Positions 24,308 to 33,977 of a stretch of 39,244 bases of DNA are shown here, in pieces. The position numbers were made by a program, and so were the translations under genes. The notes beneath the pieces were generated by a model. The model searched no databases. It had not been told where the DNA came from and saw only the letters and a list, made by a program, of their open reading frames with translations. Position 1 is the first letter of the stretch, and every line of letters starts with the position of its first letter. Source of the DNA: Bacteroidota bacterium (lineage in GTDB: Bacteria; Bacteroidota; Bacteroidia; Cytophagales; Cyclobacteriaceae); assembly GCA_018266395.1 (NCBI GenBank), contig JAFEAM010000004.1, forward strand, positions 1 to 39,244, read 5' to 3'.

Positions 24308-26029
24308 TCACATGGACAGACTTCCTTTCCTGAAATCGGATTTGGCGAGGACTGCGTTGATAACGAAGGTGACGCCGTTCCTGACACTGGCTTTGGCTTC
24401 TTCCAATGCTTCCAGGAATTGTTCTATGTTGGAAACGCGTCTTCCTTTGGCTCCAAAGGATCCGGCAATCTTCTCATAATCGGAATAGCGGAGAGTAGTG
24501 CCGACATCATCCTGAAGAATCTCAATCTGGTCCCTGGCAATTTGAGACCAGCTCGCATCATTGCCGATAATGATAATTGCGGGAAGGCCGTGCCTCATCA
24601 TCGTATCGATTTCCAGTATACTATATGCCGAACTCCCATCGCCATAAATCAGGTAGGTTTCCGCGCTTGGCTGATGCGTTTTCGCGGCCAGCGCAAACCC
24701 GCCGCCAATCCCCAGCGTTCCAAAAGCGCCCGGGTCAAGCCAGCTCAATGGACGCGGCGGCCGGAGGATATAAGATGCCGTGGCAACGAAGTCTCCGCCA
24801 TCTGCAATCACCATGGCATCGGGTGACATGCGCTTTCGCAATTCCACGAAAAGCCTGATGGGGTTAATCCCTTCTTCATCAGACATGGCCTGCTTCATAA
24901 TGTCGGCCTCTCTCGCTTCATCTCGCTGCCGGAGCGTCTCACCCCATTTCTCCCATTTGTGTTTTGGCTTGAAGTGTGATGCGAAATCAATAAGGAATTG
25001 CATGGGATCACAGTGGAGGGCAAGGTCCGGCTTTCGATTCCTGATCAGATCTTTTCTGCTCCGGTTGAGCCCCACAAGGAATGCCTTGCGACTGATGTGC
25101 CTGCCATAGTCCAGCCGAAAATCAGAAGGCACTCCGGACAGGATGACGAGATCCGCTTCACGAAGCGCCTCCTTCCGGTGATGACGATATTGCAGCGGAT
25201 GATCAGGCCCCATCAACCCACGGGCCATGCCTGAAAGATAGAGTGGAATCTTCGCAGCGGATAGCGCTGCAGACATCTTCTCGGCAAGTTGCGGCTGCAT
25301 CATGGCACCACTGCCTACAACCATGATAGGCCTCTGACAATGATCAAGTTTTGCCTGAAGCCGGGTAAGATCCTGTCTGTGGTGCGTCGGTATATGAACT
25401 GCAGGTGTTGAAACAGGCAAGTCAGTTCTTCCTGCAAACATTTTTTCAACATGCCGTTTGATATACCAGGAGGTAACCTTTGCTCCGACAGAGGCTCCGC
25501 TTGCGGCTTTCATGTACCAACTGCGAACCAAAGTCTCATCAAAAAGGAGATCAAGGGGCAGCTCCACAAATACGGGGCCCGGTGTTCCTTCTGTTGCGAT
25601 ACGGAAGGCTTTTGTCAAGGAAGGCTGTATCTCTTTTCTTTGCCTCACTGCTGTCAGCCACTTTACGTTTGGACGCATGAGGCTCACCTGGTCAATATCC
25701 TGAAGTGCACCTCTGCCTTTCAATAAGGTAGGTGCAGCTCCACCCAATAGCACAACCGGCGACTGGGCCATCAACGCATTTCTGATGGCAGTTATGCTGT
25801 TCGTGATGCCAGGTCCTGCAGTCACTGCGGCGACTCCTGTTATCCCTGAAATCCGGGCACTGGCATCGGCGGCAAAAACCGCACTTGCCTCATGCCTGGT
25901 ATCAATCACCCGGATGCCCGCTTTCTTGCACGCGACTAATATGGGTGAAATGTGACCTCCGCAAAGCGTAAACAAGGTATGAACCTCCTGCTGTTTCAGT
26001 ACTTGCGCTACGAGCGTGCCGCCATCCAT
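24308..26029 (-). CDS. Thiamine diphosphate-dependent enzyme, ILVBL / 2-hydroxyacyl-CoA lyase-like
   Basis: A 573-residue enzyme of the acetolactate synthase / 2-hydroxyacyl-CoA lyase superfamily, cytoplasmic. The N-terminal Pyr domain holds the catalytic Glu47 ([13 protein letters not shown]). The PP domain has the GDG of the metal/ThDP motif (463-465) and a distal Asn490 ([13 protein letters not shown]). The middle Rossmann-like domain (~205-340) has MVVGSGAMM. The ILVBL-like pattern GGGFALAAK is visible near 452-460. It is more like ILVBL than a true acetolactate synthase, as it is a lone gene without an ilvN subunit. Substrate is unknown. The ATG at 26029 is preceded by a possible small gene in the opposite direction. 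It leads into the Pycsar-like gene. Confidence 0.8.
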   Translation of the reverse strand: MDGGTLVAQVLKQQEVHTLFTLCGGHISPILVACKKAGIRVIDTRHEASAVFAADASARISGITGVAAVTAGPGITNSITAIRNALMAQSPVVLLGGAAPTLLKGRGALQDIDQVSLMRPNVKWLTAVRQRKEIQPSLTKAFRIATEGTPGPVFVELPLDLLFDETLVRSWYMKAASGASVGAKVTSWYIKRHVEKMFAGRTDLPVSTPAVHIPTHHRQDLTRLQAKLDHCQRPIMVVGSGAMMQPQLAEKMSAALSAAKIPLYLSGMARGLMGPDHPLQYRHHRKEALREADLVILSGVPSDFRLDYGRHISRKAFLVGLNRSRKDLIRNRKPDLALHCDPMQFLIDFASHFKPKHKWEKWGETLRQRDEAREADIMKQAMSDEEGINPIRLFVELRKRMSPDAMVIADGGDFVATASYILRPPRPLSWLDPGAFGTLGIGGGFALAAKTHQPSAETYLIYGDGSSAYSILEIDTMMRHGLPAIIIIGNDASWSQIARDQIEILQDDVGTTLRYSDYEKIAGSFGAKGRRVSNIEQFLEALEEAKASVRNGVTFVINAVLAKSDFRKGSLSM

Positions 26030-26040
26030 CCTTTCAAGTT

Positions 26041-26307
26041 ATGATTTTTTCGATCAACGAACGGGGCTGTAAAGATGATGTTCATCATGTTCCGGCACAC
26101 GCTGATAGCACTGAGTGGATGGCGCTGGTCAGTGTAATATTCGGTGCTGTTCTGACAACAATAAAATCAGATCAACAGATGCTCCTTCACTGGAACATCA
26201 GCTGGCCAGTATGGGCTGCCTCTTTGATAGCCGGCCTTGCCTGGGCCTTCGGTATGAGTATGGATTTTCCGGAATCTAGGAAAAGGTACTCACGACTTAC
26301 AGGATAA
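26041..26307 (+). CDS. Possible small membrane protein
   Basis: A candidate 88-residue open frame with two hydrophobic stretches (MALVSVIFGAVLTTI and WPVWAASLIAGLAWAFGMSM). A more compact start at an internal ATG at 26119 would give 62 residues that begin directly at the first hydrophobic segment. It fills the gap between the divergent ThDP enzyme and the convergent secreted protein. No family was recognised, and it could be a chance frame. Confidence 0.3.
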   Translation: MIFSINERGCKDDVHHVPAHADSTEWMALVSVIFGAVLTTIKSDQQMLLHWNISWPVWAASLIAGLAWAFGMSMDFPESRKRYSRLTG

Positions 26308-26324
26308 CAGTTGAATGGTTCCAA

Positions 26325-27113
26325 TTAAGGTTTGAACTCCAGAATAGTCACCTTCCTTGTATCTGCAAGGTACATGCGCTCGTCTGTGAGCAGGGCAAAG
26401 CTGCATGCCTGGGGGAGACCGATCTTTCTTTTCTCGCCTGAATAAAGATCGATCATGATCAGTTCCTCACCTTTCTTATAGTAGAGTTCTTCACCCAGGA
26501 AGTTGAAATAAGCCAATCCTGGCTCGCCTTCAGTCCTTACATATTTGCCAAGACTGTTAAAGATGTGTATCCCGCTGGTTTGGTCCAGCAGAAACGTGTA
26601 GTTCTGATATTCTCTCAGGAAGGTATAGTCCTCCACCTGCTTCTGAGGAAGATGCTTGAGCTGCATTTCCAGCGAGATGGCGGCGGCATGGAGCTTGGTC
26701 TTCTTGATGTTGAAATCGGCAGCATCCAGAATCCAGAGTTCATGCAGCACGGGGCACACCAGCCAGGGCGAAATGGCAAAAGCCGGATCCATAGGATGCC
26801 TGTTCTCAGTGGTCATGGTGGCATCAAGGAATCCATAGGTATTGGTGACGCGGTCAAAGAAAAATGACTGTGCACCATCTATTGGATCGTACAGGGTAGG
26901 GGGAAGCGGAAATCTGTATTGACCCTGCTTCCTTCCATTCTTGTCATACTTGATTACCTCACCTGAGCGGAGCACCACCGTAAGATCACCAGGCCGGTCT
27001 ATCCCTGCCCACAGCAGATCCCCGGGAAGGTCGACGCCGGCGACAGTTTTTTGTCCAAATGCCAAATGGGTAAGCGCGAACCAGCAGAGCCCGATGCAGA
27101 GCAGATGTTTCAT
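26325..27113 (-). CDS. Secreted beta-propeller-like protein of unknown function
   Basis: About 262 residues with a signal peptide (MKHLLCIGLCWFALTHLAFGQ), so exported. I chose the ATG at 27113 because it lies directly in front of that signal. A longer reading from 27191 would run into the upstream gene. Repeated short strands such as GEVIKYDKNGRKQGQYRF, IHIFNSLGKYVRTEG and LADTRKVTILEF suggest a propeller-like fold, as in NHL or YWTD proteins (inference). No enzymatic motif was seen. It lies 11 nt after the LpxH-type gene stop, so it is probably co-transcribed with it. Confidence 0.65.
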   Translation of the reverse strand: MKHLLCIGLCWFALTHLAFGQKTVAGVDLPGDLLWAGIDRPGDLTVVLRSGEVIKYDKNGRKQGQYRFPLPPTLYDPIDGAQSFFFDRVTNTYGFLDATMTTENRHPMDPAFAISPWLVCPVLHELWILDAADFNIKKTKLHAAAISLEMQLKHLPQKQVEDYTFLREYQNYTFLLDQTSGIHIFNSLGKYVRTEGEPGLAYFNFLGEELYYKKGEELIMIDLYSGEKRKIGLPQACSFALLTDERMYLADTRKVTILEFKP

Positions 27114-27124
27114 CGAACAGTAGC

Positions 27125-27895
27125 TTAAATGAATTTCTTCAATGAAACAGTCTGAGCATCGTAAACAGCATAGGTGTATTGGTGTACCCACTCACCGGTG
27201 TTGATGTACCGGCTACTGTCACCCACCTTCAGGTCCAGGGGCAGATGACGATGCCCGAAGATGTAATAGTCGTGATGAGTCTGTCGCTCCTGTTCGCGAC
27301 ACCAGATTAGTAGATATTCTCGTTCTTCTCCCTTGAAAACTTCTTCACGTTTCATGTTTGCGGCACGGCTCTTTCTGCTCCAATAGTGAGCAATGCTCAT
27401 GCCGAGATTGGGATGGATGCGGGCAAAGAGCCACTGGCAGAGTGCGCTGTTGAAGAATTTCTTCAGGATTTTATATGCGTGTTCGCCAGGCCCCAGGCCG
27501 TCACCGTGCCCGACGAGAAGCCGTTGGGAGCCACTATTAATGACGATAGGCTCACGATAGATCGGGATGCCCAACTCCCTCGTGAAGTAATCAAACATCC
27601 ACATGTCGTGGTTGCCAGTAAAGAATGCAATAGGTATTCCTTTGTCCCTCAATTCGGCAAGCTTACCCTGCAGGCGGATATATCCCTTGGGAATGCTGTG
27701 GCGGTATTCAAACCAGAAATCGAAAATATCTCCGAGCAGATAGATAGCAGCCGCATCGGCGCTCACCTGGTCCAGCCATGCTACGACTTTTTTCTCACGC
27801 TCAAGACTCGTGGCCGCATCAGGCACACCCAGATGATAATCCGAAGAAAAGTAAATCTTCTTTCCGGGAGGTAGGCTGATCGTAACCTCGGTCAT
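27125..27895 (-). CDS. lpxH: UDP-2,3-diacylglucosamine diphosphatase, LpxH-type
   Basis: Calcineurin-like metallophosphoesterase of 256 residues. The family metal motifs appear in order: SDYHLG (~18-23), GDIFDFWFEY (~55-64), GNHDMW (~94-99), GHGDGLGPGE (~129-138) and GHRHLPLD (~217-224). The motifs and length fit LpxH, which hydrolyses UDP-2,3-diacylglucosamine to lipid X on the way to lipid A, acting at the inner membrane. Related metallophosphoesterases exist, so the enzymatic assignment is strong but not absolute. It follows ftsH by 75 nt on the same strand and precedes the secreted protein gene by 11 nt. Confidence 0.8.
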   Translation of the reverse strand: MTEVTISLPPGKKIYFSSDYHLGVPDAATSLEREKKVVAWLDQVSADAAAIYLLGDIFDFWFEYRHSIPKGYIRLQGKLAELRDKGIPIAFFTGNHDMWMFDYFTRELGIPIYREPIVINSGSQRLLVGHGDGLGPGEHAYKILKKFFNSALCQWLFARIHPNLGMSIAHYWSRKSRAANMKREEVFKGEEREYLLIWCREQERQTHHDYYIFGHRHLPLDLKVGDSSRYINTGEWVHQYTYAVYDAQTVSLKKFI

Positions 27896-27970
27896 GAGTC
27901 AATATCAGGCTTCAGATTCCAAAATTAGAATTGAATATCCTAATCCTGAAATGCACGCATTCACCACGGA

Positions 27971-30019
27971 TTAGACCTGCGTAGTCGCGGGTGGTGTTGC
28001 AGCAGAGGGGGAACCTTCTTCAACTTTGGGCTCCTCCTTCTTTTGCTCCTCTTTAGGCTCTTCTTTCTTCACCCCGTTACCACTGCTGGTGAATTTTTCA
28101 TATGTAGTCGGTTGGCTGAAGGGCCTCTTCCCGATCAATCGCTCAAGGTCAGTCTGGAACAGAATTTCCTTTTCGAGAAGTTCCTTTGAAATTGTTTCCA
28201 GTTGCTCACGATGGTCGACGAGCAGTTTCTTCGTGCGCTGGTAGCAGAAATCGATCAGCGACTTCACTTCTTTGTCGATCTTCTCAGCCGTAGACTCAGA
28301 ATAAGGTTTCTGGAAGTTGTATTCGGATTGCTTGCTGTCGTAGAAGGAGAGGTTGCCGATTTCCTTGTTCATACCATACACAGTCACCATGCTATAAGCC
28401 ATTTTGGTGATGCGCTCCAGGTCGCTGAGGGCGCCCGTGGAGATCTTGTTAAACACAATATCCTCCGCCACACGGCCGCCGAAGGCCATGCACATTTCGT
28501 CAATCAATTGATCGGTCTGATAAAGAAACTGTTCCTTCGGCAAGTATTGGGCATAACCCAACGCTGCCACTCCGCGAGGCACGATGCTCACCTTTACAAG
28601 CGGATCAGCATGTTCAAGGAACCATCCCGCCACAGCATGGCCCGACTCGTGATAGGCAACGATCTTCTTCTCTTCAGGGGAGATGAGTTTATTTTTCTTC
28701 TCCAGGCCGCCGATTACGCGGTCAATAGCATCCTGGAAATCCTGCATTTCCACTTCTTTCTTTTCCTTACGGGCAGCAATAAGTGCAGCCTCATTGCACA
28801 CATTGGCAATTTCAGCTCCTGCAAATCCGGGAGTCTGTGCGGCGAGTTTCTTGGTATCAACTTCTTTCGAAAGCTTGATCGGCTTCAGGTGCACTTTGAA
28901 GATCGCTTCCCGGCCAACAATATCCGGTTTGTCGATGCTGATCTGACGATCGAAACGGCCTGGCCGCAACAATGCGGAGTCAAGTACATCGGGACGGTTG
29001 GTTGCGGCGAGGATAATCACACCGCTGTCGGTGGCAAAACCATCCATCTCGACCAGCAGTGAATTGAGTGTATTCTCTCTTTCGTCATTGGCCCCTGGAA
29101 TCTGTCCGCGGCCGCGTGAGCGACCGATGGCATCAATCTCATCAATGAAGATGATACACGGTGCCTTTTCCTTGGCCTGCTTGAAGAGGTCGCGCACACG
29201 TGCAGCACCCACGCCTACAAACATTTCCACGAAATCGGAGCCGGACAGCGAGAAGAAGGGCACGCCCGCTTCACCGGCAACTGCTTTGGCAAGCAGTGTC
29301 TTGCCGGTACCGGGAGGGCCTACGAGCAAAGCGCCCTTGGGAATCTTGCCTCCCAACTTGGTAAACTTGCCAGGGTTCTTGAGGAACTCCACAATCTCCA
29401 TGATTTCTTCCTTGGCTTCATCAAGTCCGGCCGCGTCTTCGAAAGTGATCTTCACCTTGCTCTCTGCATCGAAGAGCGCTGCCTTGGATTTTCCGATGTT
29501 GAAGATTTGGCCACCAGGTCCGCCACCACCGGTCATCCTGCGCATCAACATCCAGAAGCCAAACAGCAACAGGAAGAGGATACCCCAGGAATAAACCCAA
29601 TTGTAGTCGTCGCCTCGCTCGATTTGCAGATCAACCTGCTGGTCTCGGGGAATTCCCTTGCTGATCTGATCGTACTTGTCAATAAACTTGTCGATAGACC
29701 CGATCTTGAGTTTGTAGTGAGGCCCATTGGCATTCAGCCCAAGTGGACTGTTCTTTTCTATCTCCTGACGGTACTTGGCGTTTTGAAGCGCTTCAGACTT
29801 CAGGGTGATGATAACGACTTCTTCCTGCTTGTTCAGCACCAGTTTCTTGATATCACGGCTTTGGACCATGTCTTCGAAACGGCTGAATTGTATTTCAACG
29901 AGGTCGCCCGTTCTGTTAAGGAAACTGATGGCTAAAATGACCGCCACCAGCCCGAGAATAATCCAAAGCTGATAGTTGGGGCGAGGTTGCGGTAATCTAG
30001 GTCTTTCTTTGTCGGCCAT
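27971..30019 (-). CDS. ftsH: ATP-dependent zinc metalloprotease FtsH
   Basis: Membrane-bound AAA+ protease, 682 residues, that degrades misfolded membrane and regulatory proteins. Two membrane segments (~17-35 and ~141-161) flank a small extracytoplasmic domain. The AAA+ domain has Walker A GPPGTGKT (234-241), Walker [10 protein letters not shown] (288-296), the pore loop MFVG in [11 protein letters not shown], and the second region of homology ending [18 protein letters not shown]. The zinc site is HESGH (457-461), with the third ligand Asp near 533 ([10 protein letters not shown]). A Glu/Lys/Pro-rich tail of about 30 residues is longer than in E. coli. The ATG at 30019 follows rsfS by 57 nt. 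Confidence 0.97.
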   Translation of the reverse strand: MADKERPRLPQPRPNYQLWIILGLVAVILAISFLNRTGDLVEIQFSRFEDMVQSRDIKKLVLNKQEEVVIITLKSEALQNAKYRQEIEKNSPLGLNANGPHYKLKIGSIDKFIDKYDQISKGIPRDQQVDLQIERGDDYNWVYSWGILFLLLFGFWMLMRRMTGGGGPGGQIFNIGKSKAALFDAESKVKITFEDAAGLDEAKEEIMEIVEFLKNPGKFTKLGGKIPKGALLVGPPGTGKTLLAKAVAGEAGVPFFSLSGSDFVEMFVGVGAARVRDLFKQAKEKAPCIIFIDEIDAIGRSRGRGQIPGANDERENTLNSLLVEMDGFATDSGVIILAATNRPDVLDSALLRPGRFDRQISIDKPDIVGREAIFKVHLKPIKLSKEVDTKKLAAQTPGFAGAEIANVCNEAALIAARKEKKEVEMQDFQDAIDRVIGGLEKKNKLISPEEKKIVAYHESGHAVAGWFLEHADPLVKVSIVPRGVAALGYAQYLPKEQFLYQTDQLIDEMCMAFGGRVAEDIVFNKISTGALSDLERITKMAYSMVTVYGMNKEIGNLSFYDSKQSEYNFQKPYSESTAEKIDKEVKSLIDFCYQRTKKLLVDHREQLETISKELLEKEILFQTDLERLIGKRPFSQPTTYEKFTSSGNGVKKEEPKEEQKKEEPKVEEGSPSAATPPATTQV

Positions 30020-30076
30020 TATTTATTGTGTTCTAATGCTTAATTGTCAAAATAGTTTAATTCCTTCGGTGACTAC

Positions 30077-30448
30077 CTAATCTTCAATCTCCGTGATTTC
30101 GGCGTCTCCCCACAATTTCTCCAGGCTGTAATAACTGCGGCGATCTTTCCTGAAAATGTGTGCCACCACAGTGGAATAGTCGATAAGGATCCACTCTTTA
30201 TTGTTTTTACCTTCAGTATGCCATGGATTTTCAGTCAAACCCTTGTAAACCTCCTCATCAATTGAATCCGCAATGGCATCCAGTTGTTTGTCCGAGTTGC
30301 CTGAGCAAACAATAAAATAGTCTGCCACAGCATTCTTCACTTGACGCAAATCCATCAGGACGATATTGGTGGCCTTCTTTTCCTGCATTCCCTTTACAAT
30401 CAGCTGACTCAGTTTCTCGGAATGCTCAGGCTTCCTTCTCTTGGCCAT
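30077..30448 (-). CDS. rsfS: Ribosomal silencing factor RsfS
   Basis: A 123-residue protein of the RsfS/Iojap family, which binds ribosomal protein uL14 and blocks subunit joining when nutrients are scarce. The core reads from NIVLMDLRQV (29-38) through DYFIVCSGNSDKQLDAIADSI (42-63), then HTEGKNNKEWILIDY, VVAHIF and YYSLEKLWGDAE. It is the first gene of the rsfS-ftsH unit and divergent from birA across about 50 nt. The order rsfS-ftsH is common in Bacteroidota (family knowledge). Confidence 0.92.
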   Translation of the reverse strand: MAKRRKPEHSEKLSQLIVKGMQEKKATNIVLMDLRQVKNAVADYFIVCSGNSDKQLDAIADSIDEEVYKGLTENPWHTEGKNNKEWILIDYSTVVAHIFRKDRRSYYSLEKLWGDAEITEIED

Positions 30449-30499
30449 TCACTATCTTAGGTTGACGGATAAACAATCCGCAAAATTAATTAAAATACC

Positions 30500-31258
30500 T
30501 TGTATAAAATCCCTGCCAAAACCGTTTTCCTGGGCAAAAACCTGATTTATGTGCCAGAATGTCATTCAACGAGTTCGCTCCTTAAAGAATGGTTGCATGA
30601 GAAGGAACTGCCTGAAGGAACACTTGTAATCACGGATTGTCAGACATCCGGCCGAGGCCAGCGGGGCAATACCTGGGAATCAGAACCAGGAAAGAACCTT
30701 ACGTTCTCTTTTCTTCTTCGCCCGGCCTTCCTGGAGGCCCGGGATCAGTTTGACCTCAATATGGCGATATCAGTGGGAATAGCTTCAGCGCTCAACAAAA
30801 TGCTGGATGAGGCGGCCCTGGTAAAGTGGCCCAACGACATCATGATCGAGGACAAGAAAGTTTGCGGGATACTTATTGAAAATTCGATACTCGGAACAAC
30901 CCTCTCTGATGTAACGATTGGGATTGGCCTCAATGTGAATCAGGCTTCCTTTGGAATCGCGACCGCCGGATCACTGTCACAGTTCAGCGGTACATCATTG
31001 AACCTGGATGAAGTATTGAATGAGGTCGTTGCAGAAATCGAGAGATGCTACCAGATGTTGGGAAACGGCCAGGCAAGGCAAATCAGGGAACAGTATATCG
31101 ACAGACTATATTGGCATCGACAACCTCATATCTTCGAAACGAATGGAGCTCCATTTGTAGGTATGATTTCAGGGATTGATTCTGAAGGAAGACTTTGTAT
31201 TCAATCGGAAAATGGTATCAGGAGGTTCCTGGCAAAGGAAGTGCAATACAAATCCTGA
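30500..31258 (+). CDS. birA: Biotin-[acetyl-CoA carboxylase] ligase (BirA-type, no DNA-binding domain)
   Basis: Attaches biotin to biotin carboxyl carrier protein using ATP, via biotinyl-AMP. The 252-residue catalytic form lacks the N-terminal helix-turn-helix of E. coli BirA, so it is not expected to act as a repressor. The biotinyl-AMP motif GRGQRGNTWES (~50-60) and KWPNDIM (~112-118) are present, as are GILIEN and GIGLNVN. The start is a TTG at 30500. No nearby ATG preserves the first beta strand, so TTG seems right but is worth checking. It is divergent from rsfS. Confidence 0.9.
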   Translation: MYKIPAKTVFLGKNLIYVPECHSTSSLLKEWLHEKELPEGTLVITDCQTSGRGQRGNTWESEPGKNLTFSFLLRPAFLEARDQFDLNMAISVGIASALNKMLDEAALVKWPNDIMIEDKKVCGILIENSILGTTLSDVTIGIGLNVNQASFGIATAGSLSQFSGTSLNLDEVLNEVVAEIERCYQMLGNGQARQIREQYIDRLYWHRQPHIFETNGAPFVGMISGIDSEGRLCIQSENGIRRFLAKEVQYKS

Positions 31259-31329
31259 AATTCCCGTGGCCGTCCACCCGTTCGGGGTACCTGTTACCCT
31301 ATTATTTGAACTCCTTCACCCGAAACCCC

Positions 31330-31361
31330 TTGATTCACAGCTTTTAAATGCACTATCTTCC
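31330..31361 (+). promoter_or_regulatory. Candidate Bacteroidota-type promoter for the GMC gene
   Basis: TTG at 31330-31332 is followed, after 21 nt, by TATCTTCC at 31354-31361, resembling the Bacteroidota -33 TTTG / -7 TAnnTTTG pattern with a short leader before the ATG at 31379. The -7 box deviates at its last two bases. No other assigned feature occupies the 31259-31378 gap. Confidence 0.3.
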
Positions 31362-31378
31362 AACGCAAATTTCCTAAA

Positions 31379-33082
31379 ATGAATCTCAACACCGAATTGC
31401 AGAAAAACAACTCATTCGATGCGATTGTCGTAGGGACGGGCATCAGCGGGGGATGGGCAGCCAAGGAGCTGACCGAGAAAGGAATGAAAACATTGGTGCT
31501 GGAGCGGGGCAGGATGGTGAAGCACTTGGAATACCCTACTGCGGCAATGGATCCGTGGCAGTTTCCAAACGGAGACAGGCCAACACAGGAAGACTTGAAA
31601 CAACAAGGCGTGCAGAACCGCACTGGCTATACTGTTAAACAGTCTTCCAAACACTGGTTTGTCAACGATCTCGAAAACCCATACAATGAAGTTAAGCGCT
31701 TTGACTGGATGCGGGGCTATCATGTTGGTGGCCGGTCCATCACATGGGGACGACAGAGCTACCGACTTGGCGATCTCGATTTTGAAGCCAACCTGAAGGA
31801 CGGTGTGGCAATTGACTGGCCGGTCAGGTACAAGGAGATTGCTCCCTGGTACGACTATGTTGAAAAGTATATCGGGGTAAGCGGACAGAATGAAGGACTG
31901 TACCAGTTGCCGGACGGAAAATTCCTGGCGCCAATGGAATTGAACTGTGTGGAGCGGGAACTGAAGAAATCTATGATGGACAAGTTTGGCCGCATGCTTA
32001 CCATCGGCCGTACTGCCCACCTCACTGAGAAACTCGAGCATAGCCCCCAGCGCGGTACATGCAAGTTCAGGGATCGATGCATCCGCGGATGCCCTTATGG
32101 AGGCTACTTCAGCAGCTTGTCTTCCACTTTGTGGGCAGCCGAGAAAACTGGAAACATAACCCTTCGCCCCAACTCTATTGTCTATGAACTGATTTACGAC
32201 GATACGAAGGGCAAGGCGACAGGTGTTCGCATCCAGGATGCCGAAACAGGGGAGCAGACTGAATTCTATGCAAAAGTGATCTTCCTTTGTGCATCCACAT
32301 TCGGCTCGACACATATCATGCTGAACTCCACCTCCAGCCGGTTCCCCAATGGATTTGGAAATGACAGCGGTGAACTCGGCCACAACATCATGGACCACCA
32401 CCTGAGCGTGGGGGCCAATGCAGAAGCGCCTGGTTTTGACGACATGTACTACTCAGGACGCCGTGCGAATGGAGTATATGTTCCCAGATTCCAGAACATA
32501 GGAAAGGACAAACGGGAATACCTGAGAGGGTTTGGCTACCAGGGAGGAGCCAGTCGCCAGGGGTGGATGAGTATGGTGGCAGAAATGGCTATCGGTGCCG
32601 ACCTGAAGCAAGCGATTCAGACCCCTGGCATGTGGACCATCGGGCTGGGGGGATTTGGAGAGTTCCTTCCTTACCACGAGAACAAAGTCTACCTTGACAA
32701 AGAGAAGAAGGATAAGTACGGACTTCCTACCCTGACGTTTGACGTGGAATTGAAAGACAACGAGCGCAAGATGCGCAAGGACATGTCACGCGAGGCAGCT
32801 GAAATGCTTTCTGCGGCCGGATTTACCAACGTCAAGGAATACGACAAGGAAATCGGACCCGGACTTGGCATTCATGAGATGGGAACGGCGAGAATGGGTA
32901 GGGATCCCAAGACTTCGGTGCTGAATAAATTCAACCAGGTGCACGCCTGCAAGAATGTGTTCGTCACCGACGGTTCTTTTATGGTGTCATCAGCGTGCGT
33001 CAACCCTTCGCTGACCTACATGGCCTTCACGGCAAGGGCAGTCAATTATGCGATGGACGAAATGAAGAAAGGAAACCTCTGA
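31379..33082 (+). CDS. GMC-family FAD oxidoreductase
   Basis: A 567-residue flavoprotein of the glucose-methanol-choline family, oxidising an alcohol or sugar. The FAD dinucleotide-binding motif GTGISG is at 19-24, with the following ERGR. The region CKFRDRCIRGCPYGG (~225-239) has three cysteines, and the C-terminal HEMGTARMG and CVNPSLTYMAFTARAV are typical of bacterial enzymes that work with a small partner subunit. No signal peptide is visible, so export may rely on the Tat-like partner encoded 15 nt downstream. The donor substrate and electron acceptor are not determined. It is the first gene of a two-gene unit. Confidence 0.88.
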   Translation: MNLNTELQKNNSFDAIVVGTGISGGWAAKELTEKGMKTLVLERGRMVKHLEYPTAAMDPWQFPNGDRPTQEDLKQQGVQNRTGYTVKQSSKHWFVNDLENPYNEVKRFDWMRGYHVGGRSITWGRQSYRLGDLDFEANLKDGVAIDWPVRYKEIAPWYDYVEKYIGVSGQNEGLYQLPDGKFLAPMELNCVERELKKSMMDKFGRMLTIGRTAHLTEKLEHSPQRGTCKFRDRCIRGCPYGGYFSSLSSTLWAAEKTGNITLRPNSIVYELIYDDTKGKATGVRIQDAETGEQTEFYAKVIFLCASTFGSTHIMLNSTSSRFPNGFGNDSGELGHNIMDHHLSVGANAEAPGFDDMYYSGRRANGVYVPRFQNIGKDKREYLRGFGYQGGASRQGWMSMVAEMAIGADLKQAIQTPGMWTIGLGGFGEFLPYHENKVYLDKEKKDKYGLPTLTFDVELKDNERKMRKDMSREAAEMLSAAGFTNVKEYDKEIGPGLGIHEMGTARMGRDPKTSVLNKFNQVHACKNVFVTDGSFMVSSACVNPSLTYMAFTARAVNYAMDEMKKGNL

Positions 33083-33097
33083 TCAAAATATTGAACT

Positions 33098-33658
33098 ATG
33101 AATAGAAGAGAAGCATTGCAACGGGCCGGACTGGTTCTCGGCTATGCCGTTTCCGCTCCTGTTTTGGCGGGCGTACTCAAGGGCTGCAAGGCGGCTCCCG
33201 AGCTCACTTTCAAACCCGACTTTTTCAATCCCGATCAGGCGGCCATTGTGAGCGAGGTGGCTGAAATCATCATTCCCAAAACAGATACACCTGGTGCCAA
33301 AGACGTGGGTGTACCAGGGTTTATCGACAAGCTGGTGAAGGAGTGCTATTCCAAGGAAGACCAGGATCGTTTCCTTGCCGGCCTGAAAGAATTTGATGAA
33401 GGTGCCGATGATTTCATGGACCTTGACCACGATAAGCAGGTGGCTTATGTGAAGAAAGTTCACGACGAGGCGCTTGCAGCCATGAAGAGCGGCGCTTCGA
33501 AAGAGCGGCCATTCATTCTGAAGATGAAGGAACTTACGCTCGTCGGATTCTTCACCTCCGAGCCCGGCGCTACCCAAGTGTTGCAGTACGAAGCTGTTCC
33601 CGGCGCATACCGCGGATGTGTGCCGCTTTCAGAGGTGGGCAAGACCTGGGCCACGTGA
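33098..33658 (+). CDS. Gluconate 2-dehydrogenase subunit 3-like protein with Tat-type signal
   Basis: Partner subunit of the GMC oxidoreductase, 186 residues. The N-terminus MNRREALQRAG followed by a hydrophobic stretch ending in GCKAA looks like a twin-arginine signal, perhaps ending at a lipobox-like Cys (LKGC). The body matches the subunit-3 pattern in VSEVAEIIIPKTDTPGAKDVGVPGFID, and FFTSEPGATQVLQYEAVPG ends the conserved part. Such subunits are thought to carry their dehydrogenase across the membrane. It starts 15 nt after the oxidoreductase stop. Confidence 0.82.
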   Translation: MNRREALQRAGLVLGYAVSAPVLAGVLKGCKAAPELTFKPDFFNPDQAAIVSEVAEIIIPKTDTPGAKDVGVPGFIDKLVKECYSKEDQDRFLAGLKEFDEGADDFMDLDHDKQVAYVKKVHDEALAAMKSGASKERPFILKMKELTLVGFFTSEPGATQVLQYEAVPGAYRGCVPLSEVGKTWAT

Positions 33659-33667
33659 TTGCTGCGT

Positions 33668-33730
33668 GATTGCTGATTGTTGGTAACTTCGACATTCAGA
33701 ATTCCCTGTTCATCATTCAACATTCAACTC
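33668..33730 (+). repeat. Intergenic repeat A, copy 1
   Basis: Begins GATTGCTGATTGT and continues through CATTCAGAATTCCCTGTT and CATCATTCAACATTCAACTC. It is nearly identical to the second copy at 35413-35487, in the same orientation. Internally the word CATTCA recurs three times. Such CATTCA-type intergenic repeats are typical of accessory DNA between genes in this group (general experience, not checked). Confidence 0.75.
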
Positions 33731-33771
33731 CTTCTGCCCCGTTGGTTTCACAATCGCACCCACACCGCCCT

Positions 33772-33825
33772 TCGTTCTCGTTGGTCTTCCAATAGCACCC
33801 ACCGCCCTTGTTGGTCTTTAAAGCC
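33772..33825 (+). repeat. Left inverted-repeat arm around the RAYT pseudogene
   Basis: Contains tandem GTTGGTCTTCC and ACCGCCCTTGTTGGTCTTTAAA blocks, with GTTGGT at 33741, 33780 and 33810. Its sequence, read in reverse complement, is approximately found at 34391-34435. The pair brackets the decayed transposase. Confidence 0.55.
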
Positions 33826-33977
33826 AACAAGCCTGCGCACTTTCAAGCAGCACAAGCCCCGCGCTCATTCAATGCTGGCCGCAAAGCCTGATGCTTGCAG
33901 TCATAATAGTTATTGCCAAAGCAATTGATCAGGAATTCCGGATTGCTTTGAACCACTAAGCCTGCAACCTTCGGTTT

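Noticed and set aside
28202..29062. Long plus-strand open frame opposite ftsH (286 residues)
   Set aside because: It lies entirely inside a strongly conserved protein-coding gene on the other strand, with no family motif, so it is a shadow of ftsH codon usage.
31412..32401. Long minus-strand open frame opposite the GMC oxidoreductase (329 residues)
   Set aside because: It is antisense to a well-supported gene, rich in residues expected from reverse reading, and has no recognisable domain.
33677..33928. 83-residue open frame in the repeat region
   Set aside because: Its sequence is a direct read of tandem intergenic repeats with no gene-like composition.
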